From NCBI RefSeq assembly GCF_000003815.2, contig NC_049997.1, positions 9,743,972 to 9,807,971 on the forward strand: a stretch of DNA of 64,000 bases. The letters are read 5' to 3'. The position numbers and the translations under genes are program-made. The notes beneath the pieces were generated by a model. That model ran no database searches, was not told the origin of the DNA, and saw only the letters and a list, made by a program, of their open reading frames with translations. This document shows, piece after piece, positions 47,603 to 58,321 of the stretch (positions within the stretch are counted from its first letter, which is position 1; the number at the start of each line of letters is the position of its first letter). This DNA comes from Branchiostoma floridae. Its lineage: Eukaryota; Chordata; Leptocardii; Amphioxiformes; Branchiostomatidae.

Positions 47603-47793
47603 TGACGCTAGTTCACCTTTATTCGCGGAGTAACCTATATCCGTTGTTTGTTTTAAGAAAACAGGGATACAGAGTCGACGGAAGGTGCGATATGTTGAAA
47701 ATGATGCAATTTGAAACCACAGTCCGTTGACTTGATATCCCTAAATACACTGTTTTTAGTTTAAAACAACAGATGAAGGTGAACTACCGTTAC
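47603..47793. mobile_element. MITE, CTAGTTCACCTTTATCC family
   Basis: GACGCTAGTTCACCTTTATT ... GATGAAGGTGAACTACCGTTA, with inner gtcgac-containing arms. Confidence 0.8.
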
Positions 47794-48326
47794 GCGATTT
47801 TAGTCAAACTATAGACATTTTTTGTTCCGTTTCTATGATCTACATGTACCCGTCTACCATCTTGTTTCAACCAAGGACGTTATATAACGTCCTTGTTTCA
47901 ACCACCTTGTCACAATCATCCCGCGAAATTATATCCCCGCAAACATTCACCCTATTACTGTAACTTCTTACGTGAAACACTGGTGTCAAAATATCCGCAC
48001 AAGGCTTTAGGTTATCCAAAATCGACGTGTGATGTAACGTAGAAGGTGCGAGAACGATTAAGCTTCGTTTTATAAATAGACACGCTGGATACATGTATTC
48101 AAAGGTTGCTGAACCCCGTATAAGCTTGTCTGCAAGAACGCGCGATCAACGTAACACAATCGATCCCAGTAGTAGACCCGCAGATGACGCGTTTTACGTC
48201 GCACAAGTCAGCACAGACGTTCTGCCTGGCATTTTCCGAACACGCTCTCTCTCTGTCCTTTTTTGGAAGAAGCGGCGTTACGTCTAAATGTCGCGTATCT
48301 GGAGAGGCATTCACGATCCCGCCTAC

Positions 48327-48575
48327 AGGTGCGCTCTCACTGCACTTGTGTCAAGCTTGCGTCACTGCGGGGTTCATTCACGGCGTTACTGTTGTGTTAT
48401 TTTCTCCGATTTTTTATGATTTAGATATTGTGTGATACGTAAAAGTATGACTAAGAAGACGACAAAATACACACACACACAAAAGAAAATTCGTTCTCCA
48501 TCTCTGAAATTCGTTGAGTATCTCTCGAACCCCGCAGTAACGCAACCTTGACACAAGCTCAGTGGGAGCGCACCT
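48327..48575. mobile_element. MITE, CTCTCACTGCACTTG family
   Basis: Exact 10-bp ends AGGTGCGCTC/GAGCGCACCT, with inner arms cactgcacttgtgtcaagct and acttgagcttgtgtc-type complement. Homologue of 16092..16334. Confidence 0.78.
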
Positions 48576-48959
48576 TACGTTATCGTCTCTTACACAACTC
48601 TGTGTACGTCAATTCAAATGAGCCGCTGTGGGCGGACGGGTGACGTTAGGTTATGTTCGTATTTTCGAATCAGACTTGAAGAAGTGCCGCCGGCGTACAT
48701 ATATGACAGTTAATGGCATAAATGACATTTAATGGCATATCATACATACAAATTTTGGATTTTACAAAAAAAGAAAGAAATTATCTAGTAGTAGCAGTGT
48801 GCATGTACTAGTATATGTATATGCGAATAAAGACTCAGTATATCAGTGGAAACTTATTTCTCATGGTCAAATGTACCTTTTTGGCTATAGGGGCCACCTG
48901 GCCATAGTGGCCAGTTTCTTATGGGCAGGTTTCACTGTATATACTTGTATTTACTTTCG

Positions 48960-48984
48960 TATGTATGTGTGTGTGTGTATGTGT

Positions 48985-49029
<45 letters not shown>

Positions 49030-49085
49030 CGCGTGTGTGTTTTGTGTGTGTGTGTTTGTGTGTGTGTGCGTGCGCGCACATGCGC
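48960..49085. repeat. (TG)n/(GC)n microsatellite
   Basis: Long alternating TG with a GCGCGCGCGC block in the middle, a purine-pyrimidine alternation able to adopt Z-DNA. The apparent Val/Cys-rich open frames here are artefacts of the repeat. Confidence 0.9.
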
Positions 49086-49453
49086 GTGTGGACGTACGTA
49101 TCCTGTTACTTATAAGGCTAAAGGTGTGGTCACACGTGCGTATATATTTAAGTCCGTATGAGGCGCGCATGGGAGTATTTACCTCCACCAGGCCCCACAG
49201 GTCGTTGGAAAAATAATAGAAATTGGACAAACGTAAATAGGTAACATGTCAGACGAGTTAGCTGGGTCGCTAACCATACTTCTCGGTCAGCTAACTCATC
49301 TGGCACGTTATGTTTCTATATCTGTCCAATGTGTACTATTTTTCCCGCGACCTGTGGAGCCTGGTAGAGACTAAGAGCGTTATACGCACCTCAAACGGAC
49401 TTGAATATATACGCATGTGTGACCCCACCTTAAGCAACAGTAATTTAACTCGT

Positions 49454-49817
49454 TACTCTCCAAGCAGAGGTTCTGCCCCGGCTGTTTCAGTGTCGTGTTT
49501 TACAGTTTTAGTCATGTTTGCCGGGCTCACTATTTTTTCGCCGGCCATAAGGAAAACAATACAAAATAAATAGCCGAACAGAAATACCTAAAAAGATGTC
49601 AAAAGTAGTCAGAGCCGAACTTCTGCTTGGAGAGTAATCTCCAAGCAGATCCTACGGTAGCATAGGATAGTATCAAAAGCTGGCAGAGGAGTGAAGCCGG
49701 CTTAGGAGTGTGTTTGGCTACCTGTAAATGGACACCTCTTGGCTGACTACACTCCTTGGCCAGTTTTGTACTATCGTATGCCATTGTAGGATCTGCTTGG
49801 AGATTACTTGGAGAGTA
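49454..49817. mobile_element. TACTCTCC-family MITE containing a second MITE in its right terminus
   Basis: The outer element begins TACTCTCCAAGCAGAGGTT and ends at 49817; flanks taactcgt/caactcgt. The inner element, 49635..49806, begins TAATCTCCAAGCAGATCC, ends GGATCTGCTTGGAGATTA and is flanked by exact CTTGGAGAG (49626..49634, 49807..49815), a 9-bp duplication of the outer element's own terminal repeat. The inner type recurs at 54168..54303. Confidence 0.88.
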
Positions 49818-49989
49818 CAACTCGTCACGTATCCAGTCTAACCATGATGCTCTGCGGCTTACGTGAGTATGGGGTAATTGGCGCCCTGCTTGGAATGCTC
49901 GAGCAAGATATAAACCACATACTGTCGTGTAGTGTGCATCCTGCATGGAGATGTGGTTTCTTTATGAAATGTTTGTTTGTTTGTTTGTT

Positions 49990-50181
49990 ACTTTTTAAGT
50001 TCGCGTGGATTTAATTTCGCGGTAGCGGGAAAATGAACTTTTCGCGGTGGTTTTAAGTTCGCGGTAGCACCATGCACTGTAGTCTCTTACTGCCATGGGA
50101 AATGTTCGCAGTGGATTTAAGCTCACGGCCACCGCTAAAACCGCGAACATTAAACCACCGCGAACGTTTCTGCATTTACTG
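49990..50181 (+). mobile_element. GCGG-family MITE, left end truncated
   Basis: AAGTTCGCGTGGATTTAATT to TGCATTTACTG; internally matches 37373..37581 through the accatgcactgtagtctctt word. Confidence 0.8.
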
Positions 50182-50189
50182 TAGTTTGC

Positions 50190-50815
50190 TTTTTAAGGAA
50201 TCTCCATCAGTGTTGAAATACACCCACTGCACTACCTGGAGTCCTCTTCCATGAAATACATAAGTTATAAGTACCATTTTCAAAACGTTGACTTTAATAC
50301 TAACACTAACTATCTACTAATGATAATAAAACAATAAATTACACGTTTAACAATATCGCATCGTGAAATGTTAATTGAATTATCATATTTCGAATGGTAA
50401 ATTACACAATTAACATCAATTAATAACATGTGCAAGTTCAACTTGGGTTACGTTAGAAACCGTTGCAGTGCACGTGGCTCAAGCGAAAATATTGAGCCAG
50501 AGGTTACTACGGAGGATGGTACACGTGCAAGTATAATATCATCAATCAATAGTATTTTCAGAAAAGCACTGCTGTTTGGTGAAGTTTGGGCACAATGATA
50601 TTATATGGCACAATTCCCTGGCTAGTGATATTAATGTATGCACACATTGCACGATGGGAAGGTAAAAAGACACTACTTGGTACACGTGCGTGCATGTTAT
50701 CACCGGGAACACGATGTTTATTTAACTGTTGAGACATCAATCGCGGTGTAAAACGTTACATAATCACATCAGACATCCTTGACGCTAGGGAGTATAAGTC
50801 ATCTAAGGTAACTGA
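50190..50815. other. AT-rich non-coding stretch
   Basis: No gene or repeat family recognised. Confidence 0.4.
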
Positions 50816-50817
50816 AG

Positions 50818-51092
50818 GATGTCTCAACTGGTAGCAGCCTCACAGTTGAGCTCCTGGGTTCCAAGTAGTTGGGTTGGGGTTGCACCCGTCTTTCGGAAGG
50901 GTTGTAAAACGGAAACCCTAAGTTCGACCACAGCCTTTCCCTGTAAAGATATTCTCTACCTCTCTAACCCTGAAACAGCAAGCAAACTTGCTGCCCTATA
51001 GGTCGATTCGCGATTTTTAACCGGGAATATGCCGGGAAAGGAATATATGCCGGGAAAGGAATATATACCTGGAAAGGAATATATACCGGGAA
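50818..51092. repeat. Dispersed repeat plus 18-19-bp minisatellite
   Basis: 50818..51002 shares cacagttgagctcctgg, gcacccgtctttcggaaggg and an accctgaaacagcaa-type end with 62376-62890. It is followed at 51021..51092 by four units of (g)ccgggaaaggaatatat. Confidence 0.65.
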
Positions 51093-51808
51093 GCTTGTAC
51101 AGACGACATCGGGTTCCCAGTAGGGAAAAAAAATCCTCCTCCCCCCGAAAAAAAAAATTGCGCCAAGGTTCCCAGAGAGGCCAGTGAAGAAGGCTACACT
51201 AGGCAGGGGTCACTGAACGAACGAATGAACGTACTGAACCAATTTCGGACAACTGTTATGTCAGCGAAAGGGCGTCTTATATAACGTCCTTGTTCAGCGT
51301 CAGTGCATCCCATGGAAACGGTAAGATCATGGACATGGGATGAAGCAAGGAGGAGTGATGGGTAACATTACGCTATTCTGCTGAATATAAGAGAAGCCGA
51401 CTGAAAGGTAGAATCGGGACAAGGCCAATCTGTGAGGTAACGCAGACTTCTGGTATTGAAAGGCGGCGTTTGTTTTTCAGGGGAGCACCGATTCGCGATT
51501 TTCAAAACGGGCTTATGTTCTGATCTGTTCTCTGTGATGTGAAAGAGGCTTTTGTCGCATCCTTTCTCAGAATAGAGAACTTTGCTCGTGTTGAAATTTG
51601 CAAATACGTACTCCCTGAAAAAAAATCAAACGTTTGCAGACGCCTGTGAGGGAGGCTTGGGGCAGGCAGCGTAAGATGTAAGAAATATGATGTACACTGA
51701 CAGCCTGTACCGTGGCATCTTTCCTATTTCAGAATCCTTTGATCACGTTTTGCAGAATATCCTTGTAGTGAAATCGAGCAATTACTCACGGGACTGAGGG
51801 AAAATGGG

Positions 51809-51936
51809 ATATCAAGTGAATGGACGGACGGGGGTTCCAAGTTGAAATATTTTCAGAATATTGCACCGTCTGTCGACTTCATATCCCTAAATACTATTTT
51901 TTTTTAAATGACGGATAAAAGTGAACTAACGTTATG
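51809..51936. mobile_element. Right part of a CTAGTTCACCTTTATCC-family MITE
   Basis: Contains gggatatcaagtgaa and the cgtctgtcgacttcatatcc arm, and ends acggataaaagtgaactaac. The left end is missing. Confidence 0.65.
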
Positions 51937-51939
51937 AAA

Positions 51940-53037
51940 TTCGGCGTCTGACAGATCGTCGATGCGTCCAACAGGATGGAAAGAAGAAAATAGAAGCTAT
52001 GCCATTGAAACCATCAAGTTGATTTTGAAAACATTAAACAGGGTTACAAATAGAATAGAAGCATGGAAATAACGGAAAATAAGGTTTGTCACCATTTATC
52101 ATTTTTGTGGAGCGTTTTTCTTGTTGCTCCTTCAATTTGCAAGTAGGAAAGAACACTGTTAAAGTTGTGTTCGCTTAGTAGAAACAAATAGAAGACGGGG
52201 TTTCTACGTCTTCTCATTTCCCCACTTCTATCCGAAATTGTGAAAGAAGTGTGTCGTTTATGACCTGATATGCCATGGTTGTGTTTGTGAAATACCTTAC
52301 ATATTGACATCCTTGATTTTAGATAGTCAAATCTTTGAAAACAAAGCCAAACGAGCCTTAAGAAACTAAACCCCTTTGCGAGCCTTTCACCATTTCTCAA
52401 TTCCCGAAACGACAGAAATTTGGCAATTTGACGGTCGTTTAAGCCACTTCTCAGAGGCGGCCAGGAGCGGTACTGCAGATTAGGCTGTGATAGGGTTTGT
52501 AGTCCAAACTTGTAAAACGTGAATGCAAAGCTTTAAATCATCAATTTTTTCACGAACAGTTCCATCCATATTTATATACATCTAGAATGACAATTAAAAC
52601 ACTTTTTGGCCTAAAAAGGATCGATTTTAGGCGCCGCGCGAGGAGGCCATGTAACACTATGCCAGCCCTTTGAAGCGCCTCCTACATTCATGTACACATC
52701 ATGTACATTTTGTATTATCATCATTTATTATACGTTATATCCGAAAATGTTACATCAGGCTGTTAGAATAAAGCATAAAGGAGAGCTCTGTTACACATTT
52801 AGACAACCGGTTCAAACGGAATGTGTTAAAGAATATAACGTTAAGTGAAGTACAAACTGTACTAGTAAGTACAAACTGGCTGTGTAAAAGAATTCTCCTA
52901 CATCCACCATACGTTATATGTGGACATTATCCGTTTCCCTTTACCACTTTGGCCTTTTATCCAACTGTTTATATGCTTATACCTTACCTTGAGGATACAT
53001 CGTTGTTGAAAGGCTTCCGCCTGTTGACACAATCTCT
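51940..53037. other. Non-coding stretch
   Basis: No gene recognised. Open frames here are short and lack family signatures. Confidence 0.4.
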
Positions 53038-53223
53038 TCATTCCTGGTATCTCCTATGCTCCCAAAACTTGTCCAGCCTTGTTTTAAAACTGTTCACACT
53101 GTCGGCTGTTACCACTTCCTCGGGCAAGGAGTTCCACAGTCGAATTGTCCTTACTGAGAAAAACTGGCGTCACACTGTAGATCTGGCTAGTGGTACTTTG
53201 GCCTTGAAGCAGTGACCTCTTGT
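53038..53223 (-). pseudogene. LINE reverse transcriptase C-terminal remnant
   Basis: Minus-strand translation starts TRGHCFKAKVPLARSTV, hits an in-frame stop, then reads RQFFSVRTIRLWNSLPEEV, VTADSVNSFKTRLDKFW and stops. The FFSxRxxxxWNxLPxxVV...SVxxFKxxLDxxW pattern is the conserved end of many CR1/Rex-like non-LTR elements. The internal stop and 5' truncation make it dead. It is a different LINE lineage from the tail at 10060..10475. Confidence 0.75.
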
Positions 53224-53508
53224 TTTATCATCATCATCATCGCGGGCTGCTTGCCCGGACCAAGTCCACCCTCTCCTTCCAGACTTCTCTGTCCCCCATA
53301 GCGTTCTTAAGGTCCTCGACCCGAAGCCCCACATCACGTGCAAGTTGTTTTATCAAGGTTTGCTAAATGTTTGATATAGGGTGATTAAAACCGTTCATTA
53401 GCTTATTGTATAATGATCATTTAGACAGCAGACCACAAAATTATGCAAACACTAGAATATCATAGTTCATTTCTAGAGATTATGCCTTGATTGACAATGG
53501 TCTCAAAA

Positions 53509-53710
53509 GAGGGTCTGGATGGGGGGTCATGACAACGATGTACGCTAAATTCGGGATGGTTGACTACGCTTTACGTTCAATTCACGAAGGCTACCAACGC
53601 TTTACGCTTCATCCCACTAAGAATTACGTAAAATAAAATAGCTTCCCTACGAATCACGGGAAATTAAAAAGGTCTGCCTACGCCTTACGGAAATGCGCAT
53701 GCAGACCCTC
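53509..53710. mobile_element. MITE, GAGGGTCTGCATG family, 6-bp target duplication
   Basis: GAGGGTCTGGATG/CATGCAGACCCTC, 202 bases, flanked by TCAAAA on both sides. Internal TTACG/TACG words as in 25879..26080. Confidence 0.85.
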
Positions 53711-54167
53711 TCAAAACGAATGGACATGAACCATATACCAGTTTTCACACTAATATGTATATTTTACGATGTATGCGTAATAATATATGTATGAATTTAT
53801 TAATATGGAACCCTGGTTGCCCAAATAATCAAAAACATTGTATAACCGTTTGTCAAGCTAAACGTAGGCTGCAGTACTTCAGTCAGCCGTTGTGTGTCTC
53901 TTTTGAACCGTGCCGATTGTGCGTATGTGAGTAACTTCACAAGACTATTAAAGTCAGCTAAGAAGCTAAATCTATGAGTTTGGCCAGAATACTTTCTAAC
54001 AAAAAAGAGAGATCGATAGATCAGAACAAAACAGAAACAGGGACTATTGTGCATGGAACGTGTTGAGTGTGAGCTCGTTAGCCTATATATAGCTAATGTT
54101 CATGTTGCAATATTCAAATCAGTCGATAGGTGCTTTTGAACCGTACCGTGTGTCCTCTCAGATGTTC

Positions 54168-54303
54168 CTTCTGGCAGATCCTGCGGTACCAAAAGGTAGT
54201 ATCAAAAGCTGGTAGAGGAGTGAAGCCGACCTAGGAGTGTGTATGGCTACCGGAGGTAGCTTTTGATACTATCTTATGCTACCGTAGGATCTGCTTGGAG
54301 ATT
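54168..54303. mobile_element. MITE of the TAATCTCC subtype, left end eroded
   Basis: tggcagatcctgcggtacc ... gctaccgtaggatctgcttg, sharing agtatcaaaagctggtagag and tgaagccgacctaggagtgt with the inner element at 49635..49806. Confidence 0.75.
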
Positions 54304-54454
54304 GTTTCTCTGTGTTTTTTCTGAAACATCAGAGGGCTTGTACAAGCAGAGCCTTTTCAGTCACTTTTTTTTACATCAAGAATCACCCCTGGAAAAATTA
54401 ATTCATTCTTATTGGAACTAACTGTTGAACTGTAACAGTGGGGGTTCAAGTAGC

Positions 54455-54560
54455 GCTAACTGACCATGCCTGTCAGGCTTTTGGTTCGATCAGCTACGCT
54501 GCTTGTGTTGTGATCTGACGGTCCGGGTTCCATTCCAGGGAGTCAGGATATTTGTATATA
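54455..54560 (+). mobile_element. Possible tRNA-derived SINE fragment
   Basis: CGGGTTCCATTCC is B-box-like, about 45 bases after a gatcagctacgctgcttg stretch. Weak. Confidence 0.3.
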
Positions 54561-54773
54561 TTTGTTTCTTTCTGTTCTACTCGCCCCTCTTCTTGTTTCA
54601 GAACACTTTCATATACTCAATTGAGCTATTTTCAGTTGCCCACCTCTCAGTTTGTACATGATCATCCAGTTAGTCTAACAGACACCCATTAAGTGTAATC
54701 CATTCTTCTTCTCCAAGCTACATTTTCAAACAAATAATACACTCAATACAACAAAAGGAAATTCAAGGGAAAC

Positions 54774-54779
54774 TTTATT
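54774..54779 (-). promoter_or_regulatory. Probable distal polyadenylation signal of the cryptochrome gene
   Basis: AATAAA on the gene strand about 3.5 kb beyond the stop codon, at the boundary where the non-repetitive 3' sequence ends. A nearer alternative signal is at 56068..56073. Which is used cannot be decided from sequence. Confidence 0.4.
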
Positions 54780-57225
54780 TTCCATCAAAAAGCTACAAGA
54801 AGTTTCTTTTGTAGTCTTTTTAACCCTGCCAAATCTTCCATTACAAAATTGCCGTCATTTGGAGATCTATTTAAAATCCTTCCAAGTTTTCTTGTGCTTT
54901 CCATCACAACATTTACATGAGAAAGATTAAAAACTTCATTTTCTCTTCAATAACCACTGAGTCTGCATTAGAATTTTTACAGATGCAGTCTGTATAACTT
55001 GTGAGAAGACTGTCACAACATTGAACTACTAATCAACACATTAACATTGGTAAAGTAATTTTCAATCATCAGTACATAATTCATTGTATCCTTACTAGTA
55101 ATTCAACACATGCTGAAAAAAAACAGTGAAAAAACATATATGTGCACATGACTAGAGTCCTAGTGAAAGTATCACGTAATGCTTTGGTTAAAATGTACTG
55201 TTCTGACTTAAGCTTTGTTCAACAGTTTTGCGACCTTATCTACAAATGTATATAAATAGTGTTGCCATCAATGTTCCCTACAAAAGTATGACTGTTCTCT
55301 GATCGGTACAAAGTTAAAGACAACATTCTAGCTGCTGGCATATTTATGTCTGGAGAGAGAAGTTACAATCTGGCGAAGAACCAGGATCCGATTCTCTAAA
55401 TTCTAACAATTAAAAGGCAGTCAGGAATTTCAACATTGATTTGTGCCATTTTTTTTACATCAATGGATTGACTTGAAACTCAGGATTTATACATAGGAGA
55501 CACCTTAACAGATCTCTAGTATCCTGATCCGAGTTTCTGTCCACAGATATTCCAACCAGGATGCAGGAATGTGTTAGGCTGGTCTCCCATTTACAGATCT
55601 CAACAGATAGAGACTACTATCAGGATCTCTACTGGTAAAATGGGTGATTGTGCTAGATTAAAATCTCCCCAACATGTTTGTTTGCTTGTTTGTTTATGAA
55701 GATCTCCATTAGACTTTACAAAATGTTGTAGCCATCTCTACATTTTTTCAAGCAGATTGATTTTATGTCTGTTTAATACTGGGACAGTTTATACAAACTC
55801 TGAGGTAGAACTGAACTATTGTTGACCATTGCTTAATTCTTATTCTTTGTAAAGTACACTTGTCGAGTACATGTTGAAAAGCTGTACATTTCAGTTAGTC
55901 TCATTCACTCTTTGAAAAAAAGGGGAAAACATTCCACATACGTATCTTAATGTTTAAGTTTTTAAACTGTATTAAAATGCTTCTCACTCAAACAAAAGGA
56001 TACAAGTTGGGGTATACTTCAAATCAATCAAAATTTGATACTGTAAATTCATTTACTTTTGCTGTGGTTTTATTTTGCAGTAGGGCTAGGAGGAAAGAGG
56101 GATTTCTCCCGTGTTCTGAACTTCAGGTTAAAACAGTTCTGTGGTACTGGGACTCACATGCGAGTTCTGAGGTCCAGTTTTTACACATTGGAAACGCAAA
56201 CCCCAATACTATAGCTAGTGGTTTCGTGGGTTTGCCTGTATGAGGTCACCACAAACACCACTACAAAAAGTTTCAAGATGCACAGTATTTGTTGTTTTCA
56301 AAACTACATTTGTCCTATTTGGGCCTTGTTTTCAATGAGGTAGCTAATCTAAGATCTTGCCTGCAAACTTAGAACCTACTCCAATAAAGTGCTTTGGTAA
56401 ACTTGATTGTTGAAAAATGTTGCAATTTACCAATTGGGCATACATCTACATTCAAAGACTCCAGAAAAGTTCTTAAATAAGGGGATGAAAACATAAATGT
56501 TGGGTGATAGATTTAAATCTTCTCCAACAATAAAAGCCAAATATGTACAACGTTGGCCGACCCAGAATGACAATAATTGTGCGTTTAGAGGTTTGTATCT
56601 CCATTGGTTGTCACTCTTTCATGTTTTTGGTCGGTAAAGCTACATATAGATGTAGCATCAACAAATCTTGTCAAAGAAGGTTTGGTAACTATACGACTAT
56701 CCCTGAAAATCCACACCCTGCATGACAATACAGACTTTTGACAAGTTTTTTAGCCTAATAGTAACAACGGATTGGATAAAATATAACCAATTTACTGAAA
56801 TGTTTCATCCTTCAAACAAGGCTGGTGTGTTACACCGAAAGGCCAGGGTGTGGTGTTACCAGCTAGACAGGTACAGACCCTGTATTTGAAACAACGATCA
56901 TACACAAAAAACAAGTACCATTCGTGTACCCAGTTACACTACACAATGTATCACAAAACTTTCTATTTCTATCACCTATTTTTCTCAAGAAGCTTTTCTT
57001 GTTTTCCTCAAAGAAAATTAAGATTTCTGACTATGTACTCTGAGAAGATCACAAGTCAGAATACTCCTTAATTTTACACTCAGTCTTCATACCAAAAACA
57101 TACAATTACTATTGAACTGAATTTAATTTCTAGATTATTGTAATGAGAAATGTTACTTTCTGACTTAACAAGCAAGAACACATAACAGAAGGCTCTGCCG
57201 ACACCTCACAACTTCATAAAGATGT

Positions 57226-57623
57226 TAGCCTGGTTACCAAACCCCAGCCCGATCTCAAGTATCTATCGTGCAGGGGTCTGGCCGGATGGGATAGGAACTC
57301 TTCTCAATTTTGCACCTTATAGTGGGCAAAAAACCCCACCAATAGAACAACACAGGGTCAGCAGGAGGTAATTACACCCCTGCCATGATTGGTTAAAGAC
57401 CCCCAACTGTACTTTTTGAATCCATAACGTAGCTGATTCGCTACTGTGATAGCCTGCTGACCAACTGTGGTGTGTTGTAGCTGGCTACCTGTGGTGAGAG
57501 TGGTCATCAATCCTAGGTTCTCCTCCCACTGATCAACGGGCCTTCGAGAACCTTTCTACAGCCATGTTGCCAGACCCCAACACGAAAGATATATCTTGAG
57601 GTTGGGGTATGGAATCCAGGCTA
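57226..57623. mobile_element. MITE, TAGCCTGG family, 9-bp target duplication
   Basis: TAGCCTGGTTACCAAACCCC ... GGGGTATGGAATCCAGGCTA; inner arms gatctcaag/cttgagg. Flanked by exact TAAAGATGT on both sides (57217..57225, 57624..57632). It sits in the presumed 3' untranslated region of the cryptochrome gene. Confidence 0.88.
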
Positions 57624-57801
57624 TAAAGATGTATGTACCAATGCATTCCACAATTCCTCACTAAACTCTCCACTCATATCACCAGGTTTTCTCTCTCAAA
57701 ATCAACATTCCAACAGCAAGACACTGAGAAGTGAAAACTGAATTTCAGTCCTAATGACTGTAATGAGACCAATCACTCAAGCCATCACACTTAAAGGACA
57801 A

Positions 57802-57880
57802 CCTCCTATGCAGGGACATCCAACAGCCAAAAAGCCTGTCTGACAGGCGGTTTGGCTGTTGGATGTCCCTGTGTAGGAGG
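57802..57880. repeat. Long near-perfect hairpin, 30-bp stem with inner stem
   Basis: Arms CCTCCTATGCAGGGACATCC + AACAGCCAAA (57802..57831) and the complement (57851..57880) differ at two positions. The loop holds a second perfect stem GCCTGTC-T-GACAGGC. Confidence 0.85.
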
Positions 57881-58321
57881 ATGAAGGGAAAGGAAGTTCC
57901 GATTGAAAAGGCTAGGAGGGAAGCATGTATAAAGCCATCACACTTAAAAGAAAGGAAGTTTCGATTGAAAAGGCTAGGAGGGAAGCATTTCTATATATAT
58001 GACCTGTAAAAGTAGCTCTGCTCCCCTCCTCAACCTATCCAGTATATTCCTTAGCAGGAGAGAGGAATTCCCAGTCTTGTGACGTCATGCAGTCAAAGGC
58101 AAGACTCAGGCACCTGATTGAGGCATTAATTTCAAATTCCGACAGGGCAGAAATTTCAATGTACTGATGAAATACGAGTGTGAATGTGACTTTGTGATAG
58201 GTTTTTCAACCAGACCTTCTTTAGTTTCCTTTCATGTGAATTTCATTCCCTGATTACAGTAATGTGACCAATCACACAAGCCATCACACATAATGAAAAT
58301 ACAGGACATTTTGCCGGAGTC

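Larger units (their letters stand above)
54780..58321 (-). other. Probable long 3' untranslated region of the cryptochrome gene
   Basis: No coding exon is seen between the cryptochrome stop codon and the AATAAA at 54774. It contains a TAGCCTGG-family MITE (57226..57623), a strong hairpin (57802..57880) and a duplicated 35-base block (ggaagttccgattgaaaagg, about 57890-57926 and 57953-57988). If the nearer signal at 56068 is used, only the upstream part is transcribed into mRNA. Confidence 0.45.

Noticed and set aside
48919..49230. Val/Cys- and His/Thr-rich open frames over the TG repeat
   Set aside because: They are translations of a (TG)n/(CA)n microsatellite, open in every frame by composition.
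52823..53215. Plus-strand 130-codon frame
   Set aside because: It is antisense to a clear minus-strand LINE remnant (WNSLPEEV, FKTRLDKFW).
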